64,000 bases of DNA from an uncultured Roseburia sp. (GTDB lineage Bacteria > Bacillota > Clostridia > Lachnospirales > Lachnospiraceae), in NCBI GenBank assembly GCA_947649645.1, contig CANSSP010000013.1, positions 1 through 64,000 of the forward strand. The letters run 5' to 3'. The notes under the pieces are model-generated. The model was not told the origin of the DNA. It did no database searches and saw only the letters and a list, made by a program, of their open reading frames with translations. Every line of letters begins with the position of its first letter. Positions within the stretch are counted from its first letter, which is position 1. Shown here piece by piece: positions 1 through 7,969 of this stretch. The translations under genes were made by a program, and so were the position numbers.

Positions 1-49
1 ACAAACGGTTTTCAAGACCGCCTCGTTATGACCACTTCGATACCTCTCC
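1..49 (-). tRNA. tRNA-Ser(UGA), 5' part only
   Basis: The reverse complement starts GGAGAGGTATCG, has a D arm, and then an anticodon stem-loop whose seven-base loop reads CTTGAAA. This places anticodon UGA, a serine tRNA. The gene is cut by the window edge just after the anticodon stem, so the long variable arm and T arm are outside. It lies downstream of ispD in the same orientation. Confidence 0.85.
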
Positions 50-135
50 GTGTTTTTGCCTCAAATCAGTGCAAAATAGATTCTATCATTGCAAAGCCTG
101 TATGTCAATAACTTTTTTCAAATTTTTACAATTTT

Positions 136-876
136 TCAATCATTGCCCAGATCATCGTCTGATCCACACGCATAAATATGTGGAACTTCCCCCTCAGCAA
201 CATACGCCTCCGCTGTAATAAGATCCTCCGGCGTGGTTATCTTGATATTACGGTAGCTCCCTCTGATCACCCTGACCGGATAACCTGTCATCTGTTCCAG
301 TACCATTGCATCATCCGTAACCATAACCTCTTTCTGATCCATCAGCCGCTCATAGGCTTCACAGATCAGCAAATATGAAAAAACCTGCGGCGTCTGTATC
401 TGCCATAAACAGGACCGGTCCGGCGTTGCCGTCGCAAATCCCTCCCGGTCTACCACTTTTATGGTATCCTTGACCGGCATTCCGACAACACATGCACTGC
501 AGTCAGCGACCGTTTTCATGGAACGCTCAATCAGATCTGCGGTCACAAACGGTCTTGCACCGTCATGAATCAGGACATAATCAGCCCCCTTCGCCGCCAG
601 AAGGCCTTTCCAGACAGAATGATACCGCTCTGCTCCCCCTTCCACAACCGCTCTGACTTTGCGAATATGGTAACGTTCTATTATATCCCGACGGCAGTAC
701 TCCGTCTCCCCGGCCCCCACCACAAGTACGATATCCGTAACCCCGCTCTGTTCAAATGCCTTGACGGCATAGTAAATCAGAGGCTTTCCTGCCAGATTCA
801 GATACTGTTTATGCACGGTGCTTTTCATCCGTTTTCCTGTGCCTGCCGCAAGTACAATTGCCGTATATGTCTTCAC
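136..876 (-). CDS. ispD: 2-C-methyl-D-erythritol 4-phosphate cytidylyltransferase
   Basis: IspD transfers CMP from CTP to methylerythritol 4-phosphate, the third step of the non-mevalonate isoprenoid pathway, in the cytosol. The family signature is clear: N-terminal AIVLAAGTGKRM nucleotide-binding loop, then VLIHDGARPF in the middle and ITTPEDL near the C-terminus. I chose the GTG at 876 because the sequence AAGGGGAG sits about 10 bases upstream and the protein then begins VKTYTAIVLAAG, as the family does; this gives 246 residues, near the usual 230. The reading frame is open upstream to 972 and would overlap tsaD, but that extension looks unlike any IspD. It is the last protein gene of the tsaE-to-ispD gene string; a tRNA-Ser follows. 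Confidence 0.93.
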   Translation of the reverse strand: MKTYTAIVLAAGTGKRMKSTVHKQYLNLAGKPLIYYAVKAFEQSGVTDIVLVVGAGETEYCRRDIIERYHIRKVRAVVEGGAERYHSVWKGLLAAKGADYVLIHDGARPFVTADLIERSMKTVADCSACVVGMPVKDTIKVVDREGFATATPDRSCLWQIQTPQVFSYLLICEAYERLMDQKEVMVTDDAMVLEQMTGYPVRVIRGSYRNIKITTPEDLITAEAYVAEGEVPHIYACGSDDDLGND

Positions 877-940
877 CTTAACCCATCTCCCCTTTATACC
901 GTCTCTTGTATACCGCATTCCTCTGCCGGTTACCAGGTTT

Positions 941-1987
941 TTAAACCAGAAGCCGGTTCCTCTGCCGGTCACCCAGCTTTAAATTCGGAACCGCATTCAG
1001 ATCCAGCCCGTCCCGGCGCCCGCTTCTGTAATCATGATATGCCGCCACACCGATCATCGCGGCATTATCGGTGCAAAAAACAGGAGACGGATGGTAAAAC
1101 GCCACTCCCATATCCATGCATGCCTTCCGCATGCCCTCACGAAATGCCGCATTGGAGGCCACGCCACCGGCAATTGCAAACGTATCTGCCTTATAATCTT
1201 TAAGTGCCCTGACGGCATTCCCGATGAGAACATCTGTCACCGCCTTCTGAAAAGACGCAGCAATATCAGCCTGCACAATCTCCTGCCCTTTCATTCTGCA
1301 TCCGTTAAGGTAATTGAGCACAGCTGATTTAAGACCGCTGAAACTGAAATCATAAGGACTGTCTCCCATCTTCGCACGCGGAAACTCCACTGCATGCAGA
1401 TTTCCGCCCCTGGCAGCCTGCTCAATTTTCGGTCCGCCCGGATATCCCAGGCCGATCGCACGCGCAACCTTATCAAACGCTTCTCCTGCCGCATCGTCTC
1501 TCGTTCTGCCTATAATTTCGTAGGAACCATAATCGGCAACTCTGACAAGATGTGTATGCCCGCCGGATACCACAAGACATAAAAACGGCGGCTGCAGCTT
1601 TGGGTTTTCGATATAATTCGCACAGATATGCCCTTCAATATGATGCACCCCTATCAGAGGAATTTTTTTTGCATATGCAATCGCTTTCGCCTCGGCAACG
1701 CCCACGAGAAGAGCTCCGACCAGCCCCGGTCCATAGGTAACGCCAATGGCGTCTATGCCGTCCAGCGTCGTTTCCGCCTCATCCAGCGCCTGCGTAATCA
1801 CCTGATTGATTTTTTCAATATGCTTTCTGGATGCAATCTCCGGAACGACTCCGCCGTAGAGCGTGTGCAGCGCAATCTGGGAGGAAATCACGTTTGATCT
1901 GACATCCCTGCCGTTTACCACCACAGCCGCCGCCGTCTCATCACAGGACGTCTCTATTGCAAGTATTTTGATTTCATGCTCACTCAT
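941..1987 (-). CDS. tsaD: tRNA N6-adenosine threonylcarbamoyltransferase TsaD
   Basis: TsaD transfers the threonylcarbamoyl group from TC-AMP to A37 of ANN-reading tRNAs, forming t6A, in a complex with TsaB and TsaE. Visible signatures are [15 protein letters not shown] at the N-terminus, the metal-binding HHIEGH around residue 110, [10 protein letters not shown], the ATP-binding GEAFDKVAR region, and a C-terminal AGGVASNAA followed by [10 protein letters not shown]. The ATG at 1987 is preceded by AAGGAG at good spacing and gives 348 residues, the normal length. Its start overlaps the stop of the upstream anchored-protein gene by 8 bases, which suggests translational coupling. The partner genes tsaB and tsaE lie 2.3-3.5 kb upstream in the same orientation, so the t6A machinery is largely in one cluster. 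Confidence 0.96.
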   Translation of the reverse strand: MSEHEIKILAIETSCDETAAAVVVNGRDVRSNVISSQIALHTLYGGVVPEIASRKHIEKINQVITQALDEAETTLDGIDAIGVTYGPGLVGALLVGVAEAKAIAYAKKIPLIGVHHIEGHICANYIENPKLQPPFLCLVVSGGHTHLVRVADYGSYEIIGRTRDDAAGEAFDKVARAIGLGYPGGPKIEQAARGGNLHAVEFPRAKMGDSPYDFSFSGLKSAVLNYLNGCRMKGQEIVQADIAASFQKAVTDVLIGNAVRALKDYKADTFAIAGGVASNAAFREGMRKACMDMGVAFYHPSPVFCTDNAAMIGVAAYHDYRSGRRDGLDLNAVPNLKLGDRQRNRLLV

Positions 1988-2558
1988 TGGAAGACGCTCC
2001 TTCCGACTGATAGAATACCAGGATTTTCCACTTCCCCTCTTCATCCTTTCGCAGAACATAAGTCTGATGACTCTGGGAAGGCGCTTTTCCTTCTATGATG
2101 TAATAAGTCGCTTCCACATAGGCACACTCCGCGCCGTCCACAGTCTGCTCCTTTACTTCACTGGCACTGCAGACATCCATGCTGGATATGACCCTGGATT
2201 TATCATGATATTCCTCAATATCCGCTTTGAGCGCACGCAGATAATCCTCTCTTGGATTATTATCCAGAAGTTCTTTGTCAAACAGAATCCTGGCCTGATC
2301 GCCAAGCCCTTCAATCTCTTCATCGGTACATGTCTGGTTATAAAAACAGGCGAGAATCCGATTATACATCCGTATCACTTCCCGCGGCGTTTTGGGATAG
2401 TCCATATCCAGATTCTTGGTAATCACTTTCTGCACCTCCGTCAGATTCCCCATGTTTCCCGCCGCCTCCCGCTTTTGCACGGTGTAATAATAATATCCAC
2501 CCACAATTATCGCAATGCACATGACTGCCATCACGGTAAGACCTGCCTTTTTTTTCAT
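1980..2558 (-). CDS. Membrane-anchored protein of unknown function
   Basis: A 192-residue protein with three Lys at the N-terminus and one hydrophobic segment at about residues 6-23, followed by YYYY and then a polar extracytoplasmic domain. No lipobox Cys is placed correctly, so an uncleaved signal anchor is more likely than a lipoprotein. The exported part is predicted helical at first ([19 protein letters not shown]) and ends in a beta-rich stretch ([25 protein letters not shown]), an arrangement like small NTF2-like folds. Two Cys (in LACFYNQTC) could pair. I do not recognise the family with certainty; similar short proteins next to tsaD are common in Lachnospiraceae. The gene sits between rnz and tsaD and overlaps tsaD by 8 bases, so it is co-translated with it. 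Confidence 0.75.
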   Translation of the reverse strand: MKKKAGLTVMAVMCIAIIVGGYYYYTVQKREAAGNMGNLTEVQKVITKNLDMDYPKTPREVIRMYNRILACFYNQTCTDEEIEGLGDQARILFDKELLDNNPREDYLRALKADIEEYHDKSRVISSMDVCSASEVKEQTVDGAECAYVEATYYIIEGKAPSQSHQTYVLRKDEEGKWKILVFYQSEGASSNE

Positions 2559-2581
2559 AACACATCCCCACCTTTTTTATT

Positions 2582-3496
2582 TTATTCTTCCTCAAACAAC
2601 AATTCCACGCTTTTTCCGTCCTTGCCCAGATACGCATCCGGAAAAATCTCGCGCACCCCGGGCATATAATCTTCAGCCCTCATAAGGGAGGGCGAAAAGT
2701 GCGTCAGCCACATCTCTTTCACATCCGCCCGTTTTGCCAGTTCTGCGGCTTCATAAAACGTCATATGTTTATACTGCCTTGCCTTTGCAATCTTTTCTTT
2801 TTCCGCATACATCCCTTCGCAGAGAAATAAATCCGCTCCTTCCGCCGCCCTTACAATAGACTCTGTCGGGCGTGTATCTGTGCAGTATGTGACCTTGAGC
2901 CCTTTTCGCGCAGCCCCCAGAACCATTGCCGGCGTAAAAATACGCCCATCCTCGCAGGCAACCGTCTCTCCCTTCTGCAGCCGGCTCCAGAGCTTCTGCG
3001 GTATTCCGTTTTCAACTGCCCTGTCCACCTGAAAACGCCCGGCGCGCCGGATTTCAACCGTGTATCCGTAGCAGAGAACATTGTGATTTACCTTAAAAGC
3101 ATGGATATAAAACCCGTTCAGCTCAAAATCCGCCTCCGGCTCCGTAATTTCCAGAAAACGAATATCAAACGGCAGTTCCGGTGCAATCGTCCGAAGCGCA
3201 GATACAACGCGTTCCAGTCCCCGTGGTCCTATCATCGTGAGCGGCCTTGTACGTTCCGCATTGCCCATGGTAAGCAAAAGCCCCGGCAGACCACTGATAT
3301 GATCCGCATGATAATGTGTAAAACAGACCACATCGATCGGCTTGAACGTCCAGCCTTTTTCTTTGACGGCAACCTGCGTTCCTTCTCCACAGTCTATCAA
3401 CAGGTTGCTACCGTTATACCGCATCATCGCTGATGTCAGAAAGCGATGCGGGAGCGGCATCATCCCCCCTGTTCCCAACAGACATACATCTAACAT
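2582..3496 (-). CDS. rnz: Ribonuclease Z (tRNA 3'-endonuclease)
   Basis: RNase Z cuts the 3' trailer from tRNA precursors that lack an encoded CCA. The 304-residue protein is of normal length and carries the metallo-beta-lactamase motif THYHADHISGLPG at about residues 61-73, preceded by LLIDCGEGTQ, with downstream ligands in YCTDTRP and LTHFSPSL. The His in MTFYEAAELA...WLTHFS is in the expected place for the ElaC/RNase Z type. RBS AAGGAG lies before the ATG. The neighbouring genes also act on tRNA (tsaB, tsaD, tsaE). In this window cca is present at 36.3 kb, and the visible tRNA-Tyr end has no encoded CCA, which fits a need for RNase Z. Confidence 0.94.
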   Translation of the reverse strand: MLDVCLLGTGGMMPLPHRFLTSAMMRYNGSNLLIDCGEGTQVAVKEKGWTFKPIDVVCFTHYHADHISGLPGLLLTMGNAERTRPLTMIGPRGLERVVSALRTIAPELPFDIRFLEITEPEADFELNGFYIHAFKVNHNVLCYGYTVEIRRAGRFQVDRAVENGIPQKLWSRLQKGETVACEDGRIFTPAMVLGAARKGLKVTYCTDTRPTESIVRAAEGADLFLCEGMYAEKEKIAKARQYKHMTFYEAAELAKRADVKEMWLTHFSPSLMRAEDYMPGVREIFPDAYLGKDGKSVELLFEEE

Positions 3497-3513
3497 GAAC
3501 TTACTCCTTCAAT

Positions 3514-3744
3514 CTATAAATATTCTGTAATTTCTTCCTTCTCCGGCGGTATGGTAAATGATTCCACCAGCATATCATAACATGCTTCACATATATCCAT
3601 ACTGTGAATCTGGCCGTCTTTCCGATCTGAAAAATACCCCCACTCTTTTCTTATTGTAAGAAATGACGCTCTGATCTCCTGTTCCTCCCCACATATCCTT
3701 CTGCCACAGCAATTACAATAAACCGCATTATCCTTTCTGCTCAT
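3514..3744 (-). CDS. Small Cys-rich (zinc-ribbon-like) protein
   Basis: A 76-residue soluble protein with the Cys pairs YCNCCGRRIC near the N-terminus and ICEACYDML about 40 residues later, an arrangement typical of treble-clef or zinc-ribbon folds. Between the pairs is a short beta-rich segment (FLTIRKEWGYFSDRKDG). It has a strong ribosome binding site (AGGAGGAAG, 6-7 bases before ATG) and sits 17 bases upstream of rnz in the same orientation, so it is probably co-transcribed with it. No function can be named. Zinc binding is inferred only from the Cys spacing. It is too short and lacks the motifs of known ribosomal zinc proteins. Confidence 0.8.
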   Translation of the reverse strand: MSRKDNAVYCNCCGRRICGEEQEIRASFLTIRKEWGYFSDRKDGQIHSMDICEACYDMLVESFTIPPEKEEITEYL

Positions 3745-3845
3745 CTGCTTCTTCCTCCTGTGTCTTTTACATGCCGTCTCATGGAGCGGCCGTCTGTATT
3801 GCCTCGTACAGTATATAGGGAATCGTCTGCCGTATATAGTGGGAA

Positions 3846-4283
3846 TTACTGGCCATATATCATGATACAGGCATCCTCACGCGGGAGTTCATAAAAATTC
3901 TTTCGCACGCCGCAGCTTATAAAACCGTTTTTCTCATACAGGCGGATTGCCGCCTGATTCGACACGCGGACCTCCAGTACAATCCTTTTGATATTTCCTT
4001 CCTGCGCAGCCCTTTTCATTTTCTGCATCAGCATCATCCCGATTCCACGGCCTCTCTTTTCGGGTGCAACCGCAACGTTCACAATCTCTCCCTCATCGAC
4101 GGCGGTATACATTCCGATATATCCCGATAATTCTCCTTCTTCCTCCGCCACAAGAAACACTGTATTCTCAAGACACAGTGAATCCAGAAAGCCCTGTCTG
4201 CTCCAGGGCTGCGAAAAAATCCGCGCTTCCAGCTTTGCGGCCGCATCCACATCCTTTTTTCGCATTGCCCGTATCATCACCAT
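3846..4283 (-). CDS. rimI: Ribosomal protein S18 alanine N-acetyltransferase RimI
   Basis: A GNAT-fold acetyltransferase that in characterised bacteria acetylates the N-terminal Ala of ribosomal protein S18. The acetyl-CoA loop VAPEKRGRGIGMMLM and the following IVLEVRVSNQAAIRLYEKNGF are textbook RimI. The ATG at 4283 (MVMIRAMRKKDV) gives 145 residues, the usual size; the frame is open upstream to 4355 but that part lies inside tsaB. The gene overlaps the end of tsaB by 7 bases. The order tsaE-tsaB-rimI, often followed by tsaD, is widely conserved in Firmicutes and supports the assignment over other GNAT enzymes. Confidence 0.92.
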   Translation of the reverse strand: MVMIRAMRKKDVDAAAKLEARIFSQPWSRQGFLDSLCLENTVFLVAEEEGELSGYIGMYTAVDEGEIVNVAVAPEKRGRGIGMMLMQKMKRAAQEGNIKRIVLEVRVSNQAAIRLYEKNGFISCGVRKNFYELPREDACIMIYGQ

Positions 4284-4981
4284 AGCTGCTTTTCCTTCCG
4301 CTCCCTCTCCGCCTGTGAAAGGCGCAGATATTCCGGAGTATGATCTTTCGCGCACTCCCCCCTGCCCGCCGCGTAATATTTCATTCCAAGAACTGCAACC
4401 GCCCCTGCCCTCTGTCTGTTCTGATGTGCCAGAGCCAGGGTCCAGGGAACCTCTACATTCTCCTTCAGGTAAGGAAGAAAAACGGGCACGCCATCTCCCA
4501 GAAAGACAACCGCCTCTCCCATTCTGTTTACAAAAGCAACCATCTCATCAATTCCTGTCGCGCATTGCTCTCTTATCGTCTCCATCTCATTTCCCGCAAA
4601 CCGGAACAGACCGGTATACGTCTGGCTGCGCCTTGCATCCATAAGCGGACATACCAGATCCCGGCAGCCCGCCAGGTTATAGGCCAGCGCCTCAACTGTC
4701 GGAACGCCAACGATCGGTTTTTCGAGCGCCAGCCCCAGCCCTTTGGCCGTGGCCGAACCGATACGAAGCCCCGTAAAGGAACCAGGACCGCCCGCGACCG
4801 CAATCGCGTCAATTGACGCCAGATCAAGTTCCGTTATCCTGGCCAGCGCATCCAGCATCGGCAAAAGTGTCTGCGAATGCGTTTTTTTATAATTGACTGT
4901 GTATTCCCCGATTAGGCTGTCATCCTCCGCGACCGCAACCCCCGCCACCAGACCGGAACTGTCCAACCCCAGTATTTTCAT
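4277..4981 (-). CDS. tsaB: tRNA threonylcarbamoyladenosine biosynthesis protein TsaB
   Basis: TsaB is the catalytically inactive ASKHA-fold partner of TsaD, needed for assembly of the t6A complex. The protein begins MKILGLDSSGLVAGVAVAED and has the typical HSQTLLPMLDALA and AVAGGPGSFTGLRIG motifs, with VPTVEALAYN after it. Length 234 residues is normal. The start overlaps the stop of tsaE by 4 bases (ATGA), and its end overlaps rimI, so the three genes are translationally coupled. It lacks the HxxxH metal site found in TsaD, as expected for TsaB. Confidence 0.95.
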   Translation of the reverse strand: MKILGLDSSGLVAGVAVAEDDSLIGEYTVNYKKTHSQTLLPMLDALARITELDLASIDAIAVAGGPGSFTGLRIGSATAKGLGLALEKPIVGVPTVEALAYNLAGCRDLVCPLMDARRSQTYTGLFRFAGNEMETIREQCATGIDEMVAFVNRMGEAVVFLGDGVPVFLPYLKENVEVPWTLALAHQNRQRAGAVAVLGMKYYAAGRGECAKDHTPEYLRLSQAERERKEKQLW

Positions 4982-5445
4982 GATACGTCTCCCGCCTCTC
5001 CCGATTCCCTTATCGTAATTTTCCGGTAATCAGACCCCTTTTCCGGATTTTTTTCTATTCTGATATCACACCGATGCTTCGGAAGCAGCTCTGCAATCAG
5101 TCCGGCCCATTCAATCATGCATAGTCCGTTGCCGTAAAAATAATCTTCATATCCGATCTCGTCCATCTCCGCAATGTCCGCAATCCGATATACGTCAAAA
5201 TGATAAAACGGCATTCGCCCTTCCTCATAAATCTGTACAATCGTAAACGTAGGACTTGAAACAGGTTCCTTAATCCCCAGCCCTTCCGCGACTCCCTGCG
5301 TAAAAACCGTCTTTCCCGCTCCCAGATCTCCCGTGAGCGTACACACCATACCGGCAGCTGCATCTTCACCGATTTTTTTCCCAAGTGCATGCGTCTGCCC
5401 GGGAGAAAACGTCTCATATATTTTTTCTTTCATAGCCGACCTCAT
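4978..5445 (-). CDS. tsaE: tRNA threonylcarbamoyladenosine biosynthesis ATPase TsaE
   Basis: TsaE is the P-loop ATPase that drives turnover of the TsaB-TsaD complex. The Walker A LTGDLGAGKTVFTQG is at about residues 37-51, followed by the family motifs VSSPTFTIVQIYE and FYHFDVYRI, and a C-terminal CMIEWAGLI. Length is 155 residues. Two in-frame ATGs (5445 and 5433) both have possible ribosome binding sites (AGGA before the first, GAGG before the second); I kept the longer. It lies 12 bases downstream of the YcxB-like gene and overlaps tsaB by 4 bases. Confidence 0.95.
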   Translation of the reverse strand: MRSAMKEKIYETFSPGQTHALGKKIGEDAAAGMVCTLTGDLGAGKTVFTQGVAEGLGIKEPVSSPTFTIVQIYEEGRMPFYHFDVYRIADIAEMDEIGYEDYFYGNGLCMIEWAGLIAELLPKHRCDIRIEKNPEKGSDYRKITIRESGEAGDVS

Positions 5446-5457
5446 ATCCTGTTCCTG

Positions 5458-5955
5458 TCACTTCATTCTGATACGGTATTTCGGCAGCTTCTGCACTGCC
5501 AGTGCCCGAAGCGCGTCATATCCGCCCCCCAGCTGTACCCGCGGTATCACATATGCATTTCTCCGTGTGCTGTACACAAGGACATTGCTCCGCGTCGCAG
5601 CGATCTTATATACCTGCTCCCATGCAAGAAACGCACTCTCTTCCCCCTGTGATACTGCAAATCCTTCTTCTCCCACCGCATAGTGAAGCGGCCTGCACAA
5701 AACTTTCGATGCCCTGAAGCTGTTCTTCGACCTTATATAAAGACTTATCGGCACATAAAAAAGGAAAATAAACCCAAAAGCGGTATAGAGTATCGTATAC
5801 ATCACCTCTATGTCGCCATATGTCATCCATGCGGCGGCAAACGATGCAATGGATATGGCAAATGCAGACCACCCCTGGAATCCGGAATAAGTCTGATAAA
5901 GATTAAACCGGTACATATCTTTGGCAGTCAGTGTAATATCAAATTCAATCGGCAT
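5458..5955 (-). CDS. YcxB-like membrane protein
   Basis: A 165-residue protein with two hydrophobic segments at about residues 27-46 and 52-72 and a C-terminal cytoplasmic beta-rich part (YAVGEEGFAVSQG, FLAWEQVYKIA, YVIPRVQL). This is the layout of the YcxB-like family (Bacillus YcxB), whose function is unknown. The ATG at 5955 follows ACAGGAGGAGAACGG, a strong ribosome binding site; an upstream extension to 6075 is open but lacks one. It is the first gene of the string leading into tsaE, with only 12 bases between them, so the t6A genes may depend on its promoter. Confidence 0.82.
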   Translation of the reverse strand: MPIEFDITLTAKDMYRFNLYQTYSGFQGWSAFAISIASFAAAWMTYGDIEVMYTILYTAFGFIFLFYVPISLYIRSKNSFRASKVLCRPLHYAVGEEGFAVSQGEESAFLAWEQVYKIAATRSNVLVYSTRRNAYVIPRVQLGGGYDALRALAVQKLPKYRIRMK

Positions 5956-5996
5956 CCGTTCTCCTCCTGTCAGCGTAATTTTCTTTCTTTTAAGAG

Positions 5997-6025
5997 AGTA
6001 TAGCATTTTCCGGACAAAAAGAAAA
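5997..6025 (-). promoter_or_regulatory. Probable promoter of the YcxB-tsaE-tsaB operon
   Basis: Reading on the minus strand, TGCTATACT is an extended -10 element (TGn then TATACT, 5997-6002). The -35 region 17 bases upstream is T-rich (TTTTCT) and a poor match, as is usual with extended -10 promoters. Confidence 0.5.
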
Positions 6026-6136
6026 GACGCTATTCTGTCAGCATCGTTTTCGGACTTATTTTCCGGGAACAGCATAAAGCTTCGCTTAAACGGACGAAGC
6101 AGACCCGGAATACCAGTATCTGTTCATAAACAATTC

Positions 6137-6173
6137 TGGCATAGCTGTCCGCAGAATGCAGTCAGCTATGCCA
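6137..6173 (-). terminator. Terminator-like hairpin after ribU
   Basis: Perfect 11-bp stem (TGGCATAGCTG / CAGCTATGCCA) with a 15-base loop, 21 bases beyond the ribU stop. The following sequence on the minus strand is only moderately T-rich, so it is a weak intrinsic terminator or a processing hairpin. Confidence 0.5.
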
Positions 6174-6193
6174 TAGGATCTGAAGAGATACTT

Positions 6194-6820
6194 TTATGAT
6201 CTTCCTTTTAAAACCGGTGAAATATGCTTATATGTGACCAGCGTAATCGCCACGGAAAACAACCCCTTTATCACGGTAAACGGCATATTAAAACACACAA
6301 GACACTGCAGAATACTCTTCATGGAAGGAAGGATTGCCTGGTATGCAGCGAGCACCGTCTCTTCCGGCATGAAATTGTAATAAACCGGATACACAAGATA
6401 ATAGTTTGAGAAAATACTGAATATTCCCATAAAAACCGCTCCGAGCAGCGCTCCGCACATGGCACTCTTTCTGCTCTTTTTTCGCTTGTAGATAAACCCG
6501 GCCGGCAGCACAAATGCGACGCCCAGAATAAAATTGGAAAGCTCTCCGACGCCCCCCGTGGACGTGATAAACAGGTGCAGTATGTTTTTTATCAGACATA
6601 CCAGCATTCCACATGCCGGTCCCATAGCAAAGGCCCCGATCAGCGCCGGAAGCTCCGACAGATCCATCTTGATAAACCCTGGCATAAACGGTACCGAAAA
6701 ATCCAGAAACATCAGAATAAACGCGATCGCTGACAGCATTGCCGTCATCGTCAGATACCGCACGCTGATATTCGACGCACTCTTAGCCTCCCGGCCCATA
6801 ATCGTTTTGTTTGTGTCCAT
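6194..6820 (-). CDS. ribU: Riboflavin ECF transporter substrate-binding subunit RibU
   Basis: RibU is the membrane S-component that captures riboflavin and works with a shared ECF energising module, which is not encoded in this window. The 208-residue protein has about six hydrophobic segments and the RibU-type N-terminal region LTMTAMLSAIAFILMFLDFSVPF, then DLSELPALIGAFAMGP, where riboflavin S-components have their substrate-contact loop. The ATG at 6820 follows AAAAGGAGACGAG. The assignment is strongly supported by an FMN riboswitch with terminator directly upstream, which would shut the gene off when FMN is plentiful. No riboflavin biosynthesis genes are nearby, so here the riboswitch controls uptake. 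Confidence 0.95.
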   Translation of the reverse strand: MDTNKTIMGREAKSASNISVRYLTMTAMLSAIAFILMFLDFSVPFMPGFIKMDLSELPALIGAFAMGPACGMLVCLIKNILHLFITSTGGVGELSNFILGVAFVLPAGFIYKRKKSRKSAMCGALLGAVFMGIFSIFSNYYLVYPVYYNFMPEETVLAAYQAILPSMKSILQCLVCFNMPFTVIKGLFSVAITLVTYKHISPVLKGRS

Positions 6821-6950
6821 TGACTCGTCTCCTTTTCTGTTTATAAGGAATTCGAGAGAGCACCGCCACACCTTATGCGCAAACCGTTTCGTCTGTCTTC
6901 CCTGTATGAAACCAAAAAGAAATTCCGTTTCCCTGCACGGTCCTGTACAT

Positions 6951-6980
6951 AAAAAAACCCGGATACTTTACGATCCGGGG
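6951..6980 (-). terminator. FMN riboswitch expression-platform terminator
   Basis: On the minus strand CCCGGATCG-TAAAG-TATCCGGG is followed at once by seven T residues, between the FMN aptamer and the ribU start. It is a classic intrinsic terminator, expected to form when FMN is bound. Confidence 0.88.
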
Positions 6981-7027
6981 GTGGGATTTTCGCACAGCAG
7001 ACACCGCTGCATACGGTCCTGTCTTTG

Positions 7028-7247
7028 CATGCTTTCTTCTCTCATCCAGACTATACTGTCGGTTCCGGATTCACACCGGATCAGCTGCGATTCGCAGGTC
7101 ACGGACTATCCGGCAGCCTCACAGGACTCCGCTGCTCCGCGCGTGTGCGCAATACAGAATATCCTGCTTCTTCTCTCTGCCGGAATCACCGTCGGTCGGG
7201 AATCTATGCCGCCGGTCGCGACGCATATCACCCTGCCCCGAAGAATT
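7028..7247 (-). ncRNA. FMN riboswitch (RFN element)
   Basis: Read on the minus strand, the element has the conserved RFN blocks in order: TTCGGGGCAGGGTGA at the start, GACCGGCGG and CCGACGGTGATTCCGGC, then the second half GCCGGATAGTCC, GATCCGGTG, GGAACCGACAGTATAGTC and the closing GGATGAGAGAAGAA. The two ends pair (TTCTT-type closing helix). The first half looks longer than usual: two CGACCG(G/A)CGG-like blocks occur in tandem (about 7192-7220). It precedes ribU by about 200 bases with a terminator between. Confidence 0.93.
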
Positions 7248-7270
7248 CCTTGATTTATTTTACATGCGAT

Positions 7271-7299
7271 ATTATAACTCTTTTTTACCGGTTATACAA
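7271..7299 (-). promoter_or_regulatory. Promoter of the FMN riboswitch / ribU transcript
   Basis: On the minus strand, -35 TTGTAT (7294-7299), a 17-bp spacer and a perfect -10 TATAAT (7271-7276). Transcription would start near 7264, just before the aptamer. The -35 overlaps the last codons of the VanZ-like gene. Confidence 0.8.
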
Positions 7300-7870
7300 G
7301 AGTTTTTTCCTCCTGTGTGGCACCGGTCGCATTTTTCCACCAGGATTGCGTCCGGAAGCAATGATCGAACAGGCAATAGAGCCCATAACCGGTCCATCCT
7401 CCGACAGTATTCATGATAAAATCGTCAATGTCGGCTGAGCGGCCGATAAAATACTGCGTTGTCTCAATGCAAAGGACAAACAGACCAATCCATGACACCG
7501 TCCTCTGCCACCTTCGCAGAAACGGAAAAACAGCCGGGAGGAAAATACCCATCGGAACAAACATCATAATATTCATCAGAAGCTGCTCGACCATATTGGA
7601 AAATCCCATCTCATATGGCTCCGTGATCCAGATAAACGGCTTCAGATTCAGAAAATGGTATTCCACCGGAAAATGACCCGGTATTCCGCCCCAGAAAATC
7701 GTAAGGTATACAATACTCCATATAACGCCCATCAGAGTGTAAACAGTAACATGACGGATAAACGGACGTTTTATATCCCGTTTCCTGTCATACACAAACA
7801 CTGGCAGATAGCAGACCAGAGAGAGAAACGCCACAACCGGAAACGCATAAATAAGGTAACCTAAATACAT
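7292..7870 (-). CDS. VanZ-like membrane protein
   Basis: A 192-residue protein with four to five hydrophobic segments (about 4-24, 43-65, 98-117, 126-143, 153-170). The region LKPFIWITEPYEMGFSNMVEQLLMNIMMFVPMGIFLP followed by a conserved IETTQYFIGRSADIDDFIMNTVGG block is the VanZ-family pattern (N-I-x-x-F-x-P-x-G; E-x-x-Q; D-x-x-D-x-x-x-N-x-x-G), here with some split for clarity. VanZ of the enterococcal van cluster gives low-level teicoplanin resistance; the many chromosomal relatives have no known role, and there is no van cluster here. The strong ribosome binding site GGAGGAAAAAAG lies before the ATG, inside a small hairpin (CATTG...CAATG). Confidence 0.88.
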   Translation of the reverse strand: MYLGYLIYAFPVVAFLSLVCYLPVFVYDRKRDIKRPFIRHVTVYTLMGVIWSIVYLTIFWGGIPGHFPVEYHFLNLKPFIWITEPYEMGFSNMVEQLLMNIMMFVPMGIFLPAVFPFLRRWQRTVSWIGLFVLCIETTQYFIGRSADIDDFIMNTVGGWTGYGLYCLFDHCFRTQSWWKNATGATQEEKTLV

Positions 7871-7897
7871 CTTTTTTCCTCCATTGTTTTTTAGACA

Positions 7898-7926
7898 ATG
7901 ATATAAAATCCCATATTTCCTTTCAA
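7898..7926 (-). promoter_or_regulatory. Probable promoter of the VanZ-like gene
   Basis: Minus strand: -35 TTGAAA (7921-7926), 17-bp spacer, -10 TATCAT (7898-7903). The transcript would start about 20 bases before the start codon. Confidence 0.6.
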
Positions 7927-7969
7927 GACGTTTCTGTTTAAGGTTTTCTTATGAAATTCTTAACCTCGC

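Noticed and set aside
1863-2669. 268-codon open frame on the plus strand
   Set aside because: Antisense to tsaD, the anchored protein gene and rnz; all three have motifs or good starts on the minus strand.
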